Shown here piece after piece: positions 58,793 through 64,000 of a DNA stretch of 64,000 bases. Position 1 is the stretch's first letter. The number at the start of each line of letters is the position of its first letter. A program made the translations under genes and the position numbers. A model generated the notes under the pieces. The model ran no database searches, was not told where the DNA came from, and saw only the letters and a program-made list of their open reading frames with translations. Origin of the DNA: DASXRA01 sp036558905 (GTDB lineage: Bacteria > Actinomycetota > Actinomycetes > Mycobacteriales > Jatrophihabitantaceae); NCBI GenBank assembly GCA_036558905.1, contig DATBER010000046.1, forward strand, positions 8,398-72,397, in the 5' to 3' direction.

Positions 58793-59098
58793 CTACTTCT
58801 CGATGATCGCCAGGACGTCGCGCGCCGACAGGACGAGGTACTCCTCGCCGGCGTACTTGACCTCGGTGCCGCCGTACTTGCTGTAGAGCACGACGTCGCC
58901 GACCTTGACGTCGAGCGGCACGCGGTTGCCGTTGTCGTCGAAGCGGCCGGGGCCGACGGCGATGACGGTGCCCTCCTGGGGCTTCTCCTTGGCAGTGTCC
59001 GGAATGACGATGCCCGAGGCGGTCGTGGTCTCGGCCTCGTTGGCCTGGACGACGAGGCGGTCCTCGAGCGGCTTGATGCTGACCTTCGTGGCGGTCAC
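58793..59098 (-). CDS. groES: co-chaperonin GroES
   Basis: 101-aa GroES. Beta-barrel landmarks are VSIKPLEDRLVVQANEAET near residues 6-24, the mobile loop TTASGIVIPDTAKEKPQEG near 25-43, and VGDVVLYSKYGGTEVKYAGEEYL near 67-89. I start at GTG 59098, with GGGGAG about eight bases upstream; the longer frame to 59209 runs through the CIRCE element and is not coding. It is the first gene of the groES-groEL unit. Confidence 0.95.
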   Translation of the reverse strand: MTATKVSIKPLEDRLVVQANEAETTTASGIVIPDTAKEKPQEGTVIAVGPGRFDDNGNRVPLDVKVGDVVLYSKYGGTEVKYAGEEYLVLSARDVLAIIEK

Positions 59099-59176
59099 GA
59101 TGGATCTCCCCTTCTCGGGTCTACATGTCTCAGGTCGTGACCCAGCTGCCGTCGCGGTGTCAGCGGAGTCACCGAT

Positions 59177-59203
59177 TGGCACTCTAACGCGGCGAGTGCC
59201 AGC
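59177..59203 (-). promoter_or_regulatory. CIRCE element (HrcA operator)
   Basis: TTGGCACTC (59177-59185), nine bases, then GAGTGCCAG (59195-59203). This is the inverted repeat of CIRCE (TTAGCACTC-N9-GAGTGCTAA) with the GC-biased variant common in actinobacteria. It lies 79-105 bases upstream of the groES start, so HrcA repression of groES-groEL is expected. No hrcA gene is in the window. Confidence 0.93.
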
Positions 59204-59222
59204 CATCAACGGCGGGGGCGTC

Positions 59223-60638
59223 TCACTTGAAGACGCAGGGGTTCCAGGTGGCGCCCGCGTCGGTCGTCGTCCAGATCATCGACCCGTCACCGGTGACCCA
59301 GCGGCCGGTGCTCGGGCTCTCGAAGCCCAGGAAGGCGGCCGGCTGCTGCCCTCTTGCCGACACCTGGGCCGTCGTCGGATCGGTTTCCACCACCGCCCAG
59401 GACTGGCCGCCGTTGGTGCTGCGGTGCAGCTTGTCGTCGACATAGAACAGCACCGAGGCCGACGCTGCCGCGAGGGAGAATGCTCCCGATGCGGCCGGCA
59501 GCGCGACCGGAGTGCTGAAGCTCACCCCTCCGTCCGTCGAAGTGACGACGAAACGGGCGGGTGCATCGGGTTTGGTCGCCGTCCGGCCCTGGCAAAGGAG
59601 GGTCAGCGAGCCGTCGGCGCCTGCGGCCAGTTGCCCGATGTCACTGGCGGGCTTGACCTGATCGCACGGATTCGCCCGCTCGGCCCACTGCTTGCCGTCG
59701 TCGGTCGAGGCGAGCACGGTCTGACTTACCGTCCCGGCGTTCGTGGCCTTCTTCGACACCGACTCGGCGTACGCGTAGTTCGACGAGCGGACCAGCTGCG
59801 AGACGTACTGGTCCGTGGCCGGTACGGCCGCCGGCTGCCAATCCCGGCTGCCGACATCGGCGATCTGCAGCACCCCGCTGCTGATGCGCAGCGCGGTGCC
59901 GTCGGCCACCTCCAACGACGAGGTGTCGCCCTGGTTGTCGCCCCAGCTGAGGCCGCCGTCGGTGGTCATGAACAGGGCGCCGGGGCCGAAGGCGTACCCG
60001 ACGTCGGCGTTGGCGAACCGCAGGCTCGTCACGCACGGGCTGGCACCACACTCGTGGGCGATCGGCACCGGCGGGATCTGGATGCTCGATGTCCAACTGG
60101 CCCCGCCGTCGCCGCTGTGCACGATCGTCGAACAGGTGCCCGGCTGGCCGTTCAGGCATCCGCTCGTGCCCAGCGCCCAGCCGTCCTGGTTGCCGTCGAA
60201 CGTCAGGTCGATGGCGTGGAAGTGCGGGCCCACCGCGCCGCCGGGAAGACCGACCGACGGGCTGCTCATCGGCTCGGACGTCGACGCGCTCGGCACCGCC
60301 GAGCCGCTGCTCTCGCCGGAGAAGTGGGCCGTGGCCCCGCCCGTCGACCGCGGGTGCGTCGTGGCCGAGGCCCGATGGTCGGCCGCGTCCTTGTGGCTCT
60401 GGTGCACCTGGGCCAGCCCGATGACGACCGCCACGACGGCGGCCACCGAGCCGGCGGCGACGGCCGGAAGGGTCCAGCCCCGCCACCGGCGCGGCCCGCG
60501 CCCGTCCCGGATCGGGTGGGGGTGGTCGGCCTCGGCGATGATCTGCTCGGCCAGTCCGGCACCGGACGGCGCCTGCCGGGCTCGCTCGGAAAGGGTGGTC
60601 CGGAGCAGGTGCTCGATGTCGAGGTCGTCGTCGCTCAC
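59223..60638 (-). CDS. membrane-anchored BNR/YCF48-like propeller protein coupled to a sigma factor
   Basis: 471 aa. A short cytoplasmic N-terminus (residues 1-53) reads LRTTLSERARQAPSGAGLAEQ. One membrane helix follows (WTLPAVAAGSVAAVVAVVIGLA, split at residue 65), then a Ser/Thr-rich linker. The extracytoplasmic part (about 135-471) contains repeated Asp-box strands: HSGDGGASWT, TTDGGLSWGD, STDDGKQWAE, STDGGVSFS, STNGGQSWA and TTDAGATWN. It looks like a beta-propeller sensor. Its start overlaps the sigma-factor stop (ATGA), so it may act as the anti-sigma partner, although it lacks a recognisable zinc-finger anti-sigma motif. Confidence 0.78.
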   Translation of the reverse strand: MSDDDLDIEHLLRTTLSERARQAPSGAGLAEQIIAEADHPHPIRDGRGPRRWRGWTLPAVAAGSVAAVVAVVIGLAQVHQSHKDAADHRASATTHPRSTGGATAHFSGESSGSAVPSASTSEPMSSPSVGLPGGAVGPHFHAIDLTFDGNQDGWALGTSGCLNGQPGTCSTIVHSGDGGASWTSSIQIPPVPIAHECGASPCVTSLRFANADVGYAFGPGALFMTTDGGLSWGDNQGDTSSLEVADGTALRISSGVLQIADVGSRDWQPAAVPATDQYVSQLVRSSNYAYAESVSKKATNAGTVSQTVLASTDDGKQWAERANPCDQVKPASDIGQLAAGADGSLTLLCQGRTATKPDAPARFVVTSTDGGVSFSTPVALPAASGAFSLAAASASVLFYVDDKLHRSTNGGQSWAVVETDPTTAQVSARGQQPAAFLGFESPSTGRWVTGDGSMIWTTTDAGATWNPCVFK

Positions 60639-61159
60639 GGCCTGCCCCCTTCCAGGTTGATCAGTCGGTCTCGTTCGGTCTGCTGCCGCAAGGCGGCCAG
60701 CCCGCGGCTGATGAGGCTGCGTACCGTGCCGAGGCGGCAGCCGAGGAGCTGCGCGATCTCGGGGTCGGCCAGGTCCTCGAAATACCGCATCACGAGCGCC
60801 GCGCGTTGCCGGTCGGGCAGGGTCACGAGCAGCCGCCAGACCAGGTCACGGTTGCTGACGTCGACGCCGATGTCACGGCCGACGCCGGGGTCGAGCCGGT
60901 CGGGCACCTCGTCCACCACGATCTCGCGGCTCTGCGGCCGGCGACGCTGGTTGAGGAAGCCGTTGACCAGCGACCGGCGCACGTACGCCATCGGCACGTC
61001 GGCCGCCATGACGCGATCCCACTTTGGGAACAGGCGCAGCAGCGTCTCCTGCACCAGATCCTCGGCCGCCGGGGAGCTACCCGTCAGCAGATAGGCAGAA
61101 CGGAGCAGCGCCGTGGTCTGCTCGCGCACGAACTGCGCGAACAGCACGTCGTTGTCCAT
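60635..61159 (-). CDS. SigE/ECF-type RNA polymerase sigma factor
   Basis: 174-aa group 4 sigma factor of the SigE (actinobacterial) subfamily. Region 2 includes LLRSAYLLTGSSPAAEDLVQ (split near residue 28) and ETLLRLFPKWDRV. Region 4 includes LPDRQRAALVMRYFEDLADP near 112-131 and LLGCRLGTVRSLISRGLAAL. GGGAGGG lies four bases before ATG 61159. It is co-translated with the propeller protein below. In M. tuberculosis SigD with its anti-sigma sits at this position, but orthology is not certain. Confidence 0.9.
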   Translation of the reverse strand: MDNDVLFAQFVREQTTALLRSAYLLTGSSPAAEDLVQETLLRLFPKWDRVMAADVPMAYVRRSLVNGFLNQRRRPQSREIVVDEVPDRLDPGVGRDIGVDVSNRDLVWRLLVTLPDRQRAALVMRYFEDLADPEIAQLLGCRLGTVRSLISRGLAALRQQTERDRLINLEGGRP

Positions 61160-61268
61160 ACAGCCCTCCCGCGACCGTGGCCGGTCCACGATCGCATGCC
61201 GCGCCGGAGGGGCGCCGAGCAGGAGGGTCACGGAGAGGTTGACACGCCCGGGGCCCGAGCGGTTGCAG

Positions 61269-61487
61269 TCAGACCGGCTCGAACGGCCATTGATGCGCGG
61301 GCCGGGCCAGCAGTTCGGGAGGTACACCCGATATGCCCAGTCCACTGGGATCGATCACCACCACCCGGGGCGGCCCGTCGGCGCCGCGATAGACCTGAGC
61401 GGCCGGGGCGGCGTGGGCCTTTGCGTAGGCGATCAGCTCGTCCAGTCGCCCATCGGCGGCCCGGGCCTCCCACATCACGACGCTCAC
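61269..61487 (-). CDS. small protein of unknown function downstream of tsaD
   Basis: 72 aa from GTG 61487, which overlaps the tsaD stop (GTGA). The sequence begins VSVVMWEARAADGRLDELIAY. It reads like a small dimeric alpha/beta (ferredoxin-like) protein, with a VYRGADGPPRVVVIDPSGLG block in the middle. I do not recognise a named family with confidence; antibiotic monooxygenase-like small domains are the nearest impression. Translation coupling to tsaD supports that it is a real gene. Confidence 0.62.
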   Translation of the reverse strand: MSVVMWEARAADGRLDELIAYAKAHAAPAAQVYRGADGPPRVVVIDPSGLGISGVPPELLARPAHQWPFEPV

Positions 61488-62515
61488 ACGAGCACCTCGG
61501 TGACCGGCATCGCCGAGTCGGCCGGCAGGTCCAGCGGGGACGGCTTGGCCCCGTGCGCGACGAGCTGGGCGCCCAGGGCGGCCACCATCGCGCCGTTGTC
61601 GGTGCACAGCCCGGGACGGGGCACCCGCATCCGCAGTCCGGCCTGTTCGCAGCGCTCGGCGGCCAGCGCCCGCAGCCGCGAGTTGGCCGCGACGCCACCG
61701 CCGATCAGGACGTAGTCGACGCCCTGGTCGCGGGCCGCCCGTACCGCCTTGGCGGTCAGCACGTCGGCCACCGCCTCCTGGAAGCTGGCCGCGACGTCGG
61801 CCACCGGCACGTCGTCACCGGCCCGCCGGCGGGCTTCGACCCAGCGCGCCACCGCCGTCTTCAGCCCGGCGAACGAGAACGCGTACGGGTTGTCGCTCAT
61901 CGCCCGGGGGAACGCGATGGCCGCGGGATCGCCCTCGCGGGCCAGCCGGTCGATGGGCGGTCCGCCGGGGAAGGGCAACCCGAGCAGGCGGGCCACCTTG
62001 TCATAGGCCTCGCCGGCGGCGTCGTCGACCGTGGCGCCCAGCTCGGTGACCTGCTCGCCGCCTACCCTGGGCACGAACAGCAGCGACGAGTGCCCGCCCG
62101 ACACGAGCAGCGCCACGCAGGGCTCATCCAGGGGGCCGTTCTCGAGCAGGTCGACCGCCACGTGCGAGGACAGGTGGTTGACGCCGTACAGCGGCTTGTC
62201 GAGCGCCAGCGCGTATGCCTTGGCCGCCGCGACGCCGACCAGCAGCGCCCCGGCCAGGCCCGGCCCGGACGTCACCGCGATCGCGTCGACGTCTTGTGGC
62301 TGCACGCCGGCCGTGGCGCAGGCGCGATGCACGGTGGGCACCATCGCCTGCAGGTGGGCCCGGCTGGCCACCTCGGGCACGACACCGCCGAAGCGGGCGT
62401 GCTCGTCGACGCTGCTGGCGATGGCGTCGGCCAGCAGCGTGGTGCCGCGGACCAGGCCGATACCGGTCTCGTCGCAGGAGGTCTCGATGCCCAGGACGAG
62501 TGGCTCAGAGGGCAC
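61484..62515 (-). CDS. tsaD: tRNA N6-adenosine threonylcarbamoyltransferase TsaD
   Basis: 343-aa ASKHA-fold enzyme that transfers the threonylcarbamoyl group to A37 of ANN-decoding tRNAs. LGIETSCDETGIGLV is at residues 8-22. The metal-binding histidines lie in GVNHLSSHVAVDLL near 115-128, and VSGGHSSLLFVPRVGGE near 141-157 follows. GGGVAANSRLRALAAERCEQ near 273-292 is the nucleotide-binding block. It overlaps rimI by 11 bases and the small downstream gene by four. Confidence 0.95.
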   Translation of the reverse strand: MPSEPLVLGIETSCDETGIGLVRGTTLLADAIASSVDEHARFGGVVPEVASRAHLQAMVPTVHRACATAGVQPQDVDAIAVTSGPGLAGALLVGVAAAKAYALALDKPLYGVNHLSSHVAVDLLENGPLDEPCVALLVSGGHSSLLFVPRVGGEQVTELGATVDDAAGEAYDKVARLLGLPFPGGPPIDRLAREGDPAAIAFPRAMSDNPYAFSFAGLKTAVARWVEARRRAGDDVPVADVAASFQEAVADVLTAKAVRAARDQGVDYVLIGGGVAANSRLRALAAERCEQAGLRMRVPRPGLCTDNGAMVAALGAQLVAHGAKPSPLDLPADSAMPVTEVLV

Positions 62516-62957
62516 GGCGCATCACCACCGCGTCCATCCGCCCGCCGTCGTAGTACCCGCGCCGGATGCCCACCTGCACGAACCGGGCCCGCTCGTACAG
62601 CTTCTGGGCGCCGACGTTGTCGACCCGTACCTCCAGGAACGCCTCGACGGCGCCCCGGCGACGGGCCTCGTCGAGCAGCATGGCCAGCAACCGGGCGCCG
62701 ATGCCGTGCCGCCGGGCCGCCGGGATCACGCCGACGGTCAGGATCTCGGCCGTGTCGGCCACCACGCGCACTCCGGCCCAGCCCAGCAACGCCTGGTCCT
62801 GGTCGACGGCAGCCAGGTAGTAGCGATTGCGCTTGTCGGCCAGCTCGTCGCGGTAGCCGTCGGCCGTCCACGCCTCGGGCCCGAACATCTCCTGCTCGTA
62901 CGGCATCAGCGCGTCGATGTGCGCCTTGGTCATGGGGACGACCTCGACGGTGATCAC
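62505..62957 (-). CDS. rimI: ribosomal protein S18-alanine N-acetyltransferase
   Basis: 150-aa GNAT acetyltransferase. Acetyl-CoA binding lies in VGVIPAARRHGIGARLLAMLL near residues 76-96, and ending strands include EVRVDNVGAQKLYERARFVQVGIRRGYY near 108-135. GTG 62957 overlaps the tsaB stop (GTGA); the longer frame upstream is a shadow of tsaB. Its position between tsaB and tsaD is the standard actinobacterial order. Confidence 0.92.
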   Translation of the reverse strand: MITVEVVPMTKAHIDALMPYEQEMFGPEAWTADGYRDELADKRNRYYLAAVDQDQALLGWAGVRVVADTAEILTVGVIPAARRHGIGARLLAMLLDEARRRGAVEAFLEVRVDNVGAQKLYERARFVQVGIRRGYYDGGRMDAVVMRRAL

Positions 62958-63610
62958 GGCCGGCTCACCGCTTTGGGTCGATGTGGCTCGGCGGCGTCGG
63001 GCCGGCGCAGATACAGCGGGGTGAGCGGGTCGGGCGCGGCCGGCGTGCGGAGGCGGACGACGGCGGCGCGTACCAGGGCGGCCGGGTCCGGGTAGTCGAC
63101 GTCGCGCAGCGGCAGTGCCAATACGTCGGCGTACAGTCGCGCCCCGGCGCCGGCCATCGCCGTACTGTCCACTGTGGACACTTCCACGGGCCGATGCACG
63201 CGCGGGCCGTCGACGCGGGCACCGTCGACGTAGCGCGCCCAGAAGACCTCGCGTCGCCGGGCATCGCCGGCCACCAGCAACGCCCGTTCGTCGAGTGCGC
63301 CGGCAATGCCGTCGAGCGAGCAGACGCCGTAGGCCGGAACGCCCAGGGCGTCGGACATCGCGGCGGCGGTGACCAGCCCGACCCGCAGGCCGGTGAACGG
63401 TCCGGGTCCCACGCCGGCCACGATCGCGCCGAGTCCGGCCGGTTTCGCCCCGGCTTCGGCCAGGCATTCGGCGATCGACGGGGCCAGCCGCTCGCCGTGG
63501 GCCCGCGCGTCGACGGTGACCCGCTGGGCGAGCGCGCGCACGGCGTCGTCCACCTCGACCACGGCCGCGGTGACGGCGGCCGACGAGGTGTCGATGGCGA
63601 GGACGAGCAC
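62954..63610 (-). CDS. tsaB: tRNA threonylcarbamoyladenosine biosynthesis protein TsaB
   Basis: 218-aa ASKHA-fold partner of TsaD. LAIDTSSAAVTAAVVE is at residues 4-19 and the conserved GVGPGPFTGLRVGLVTAAAM at 66-85. It likely forms a complex with TsaD and TsaE; tsaE is not visible upstream within the window. A copy of GTCCACTGTGGAC lies at 63167-63179, encoding STVD. Confidence 0.94.
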   Translation of the reverse strand: MLVLAIDTSSAAVTAAVVEVDDAVRALAQRVTVDARAHGERLAPSIAECLAEAGAKPAGLGAIVAGVGPGPFTGLRVGLVTAAAMSDALGVPAYGVCSLDGIAGALDERALLVAGDARRREVFWARYVDGARVDGPRVHRPVEVSTVDSTAMAGAGARLYADVLALPLRDVDYPDPAALVRAAVVRLRTPAAPDPLTPLYLRRPDAAEPHRPKAVSRP

Positions 63611-63648
63611 GAAGAATCAGCCTACTGGCGCGTGCGGAGGGCCGCCGG

Positions 63649-63740
63649 GCTGGCCGCCGCCGCGGGGGCCTGGCCGCCGCCGCGGGGGCTTGGCCGCCGC
63701 TGGCCTGGCCGCCGCTGGGTTGGCCATCGCCGGGCTGGCC
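63649..63740. repeat. degenerate TGGCCGCCGC repeat
   Basis: Six or so variants of TGGCCGCCGCCGCGGGGGC / TGGCCGCCGCTGGGT in tandem, shortening from about 20 to 15 bases. Resembles the GC repeats at 27176-27285 and 31981-32145 in style but not in exact sequence. Confidence 0.7.
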
Positions 63741-63750
63741 GGTACTTTCC

Positions 63751-63824
63751 ACCGCACCCGGCGGTATTCACCGCAACCTGCGGTCACCGCACCGCCCCGC
63801 GCGGCACGCACCGCTCCGTGCGGT
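63751..63824. repeat. cluster of ACCGC-N5-GCGGT hairpins
   Basis: Perfect 5-bp stems with 5-nt loops at 63751-63765, 63770-63784 and 63810-63824; ACCGC-CCCGC-GCGGC at 63791-63805 is a near copy. Same motif as at 32425-32504. Confidence 0.75.
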
Positions 63825-63852
63825 GGAGCGATGACGGCCGAGGACTTTTGCG

Positions 63853-64000
63853 GCACCTCCGAGCGAAGTACTTACCGCGCCCTGCGGCGCACCGAGGGAA
63901 AGCCGACGGCTTCGCAGCACCTCCCAGCGAAGTACTTACCGCGCCGTGCGGCGCACCGAGGAAAGCCGACGGCTTTCGCAGCACCTCCCAGCGAAATACT
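63853..64000. repeat. 64-bp tandem repeat running off the window
   Basis: Two full units (63853-63916, 63917-63980) and 20 bases of a third. Each starts GCACCTCC, has AGCGAAGTACTTACCGCG, then a GCGGC-closing hairpin (63874-63888 and 63938-63952), and ends GACGGC-TTCGCA. The units differ at only a few positions plus compensating one-base indels. Total length is unknown. Confidence 0.9.

Larger units (their letters stand above)
63611..64000. other. 390-bp repeat-rich intergenic region at window edge
   Basis: Upstream of tsaB. No supportable coding sequence is present. From left to right it holds a degenerate GC repeat (63649-63740), four ACCGC-type hairpins (63751-63824) and a 64-bp tandem repeat (63853 to the edge). 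The next gene is outside the window, so the tsaB promoter and any neighbour are not seen. Confidence 0.8.

Noticed and set aside
63853..64000. Possible CRISPR array
   Set aside because: The 64-base units are almost identical along their whole length, with no short conserved repeat separated by unrelated spacers.
1..64000. tRNA, rRNA or riboswitch genes
   Set aside because: I looked in the intergenic gaps for cloverleaf ends, TTC-type T-loops and known riboswitch cores and found none; a covariance-model search would be decisive.

Overview
The window is a contiguous piece of a very GC-rich actinobacterial chromosome, with almost every codon ending in G or C, frequent GTG starts and ATGA/GTGA gene overlaps. 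It carries a WhiB3-like regulator, a GroEL1-type chaperonin with a His-rich tail, GuaB3, PerM (DUF6350), DUF3017, DUF5319 and DUF5336 proteins. Two blocks match, from memory, the gene neighbourhoods of Mycobacterium tuberculosis Rv0948c-Rv0957 (chorismate mutase, uvrD1, sucCD, LLM oxidoreductase, DUF5336, perM, purN, purH) and Rv3396c-Rv3421c (guaA, guaB3, guaB2, DUF5319, sigma factor, whiB3, groEL1, groES, tsaD, rimI, tsaB). The species is not identified. A non-mycobacterial actinomycete is likely, but that is inference. I saw no rRNA or tRNA gene, CRISPR array, prophage or intact insertion sequence.

Layout. 1-4.3 kb: the end of galK, then a convergent sugar ABC importer (two permeases and a Tat-type lipoprotein) with no ATPase gene. 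4.7-10.3 kb: a DUF885 hydrolase, an amidase, a LysE exporter, an LLM flavin oxidoreductase and a metallophosphoesterase. 10.4-20.9 kb: a minus-strand core metabolism block with mdh, DUF3017, folD, purH, purN, perM, two small membrane proteins, sucD, sucC and a stand-alone B12-binding protein. 21.1-24.6 kb: two polytopic membrane proteins (GT87-like and DUF2079) and a RibD-like reductase. 24.8-28.6 kb: pcrA, then chorismate mutase behind an apparent aromatic amino acid attenuator, then a PIG-L deacetylase. 28.6-32 kb: a PspC-based envelope-stress module. 32.6-38.7 kb: a five-gene, fully overlapping operon murR-murQ-SBP-permease-permease with a divergent MurK-like sugar kinase. This is an apparent pathway for importing and breaking down N-acetylmuramic acid (MurNAc). 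38.7-43.2 kb: a SHOCT membrane protein, a Coq4-like/UBP-zinc-finger pair, guaA and an SDR. 43.4-52.3 kb: a decayed corA, guaB3, a livKHMGF amino acid importer and guaB. 52.6-55.9 kb: a MacB-like ATPase and FtsX-type permease. 56-63.6 kb: DUF5319, whiB3, groEL/groES with a CIRCE operator, an ECF-type sigma factor with a membrane-anchored propeller partner, and tsaD-rimI-tsaB.

How the genes work together. guaB and guaA make GMP from IMP, and purH and purN act earlier in the same pathway. mdh and sucCD are TCA-cycle steps. tsaB, tsaD and rimI are the conserved t6A and ribosomal acetylation cluster. In the MurNAc cluster the transporter would bring in the sugar, the BcrAD-family kinase would phosphorylate it, MurQ would cleave the lactyl ether to give GlcNAc-6-phosphate, and MurR would sense an intermediate.

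The non-coding DNA is unusually structured. It includes a 48-bp palindromic element present three times, a 30-unit 9-bp minisatellite, a 64-bp tandem repeat running off the right edge, seven ACCGC-N5-GCGG(T/C) hairpins in two distant intergenic regions, and a 13-bp palindrome found three times inside genes.
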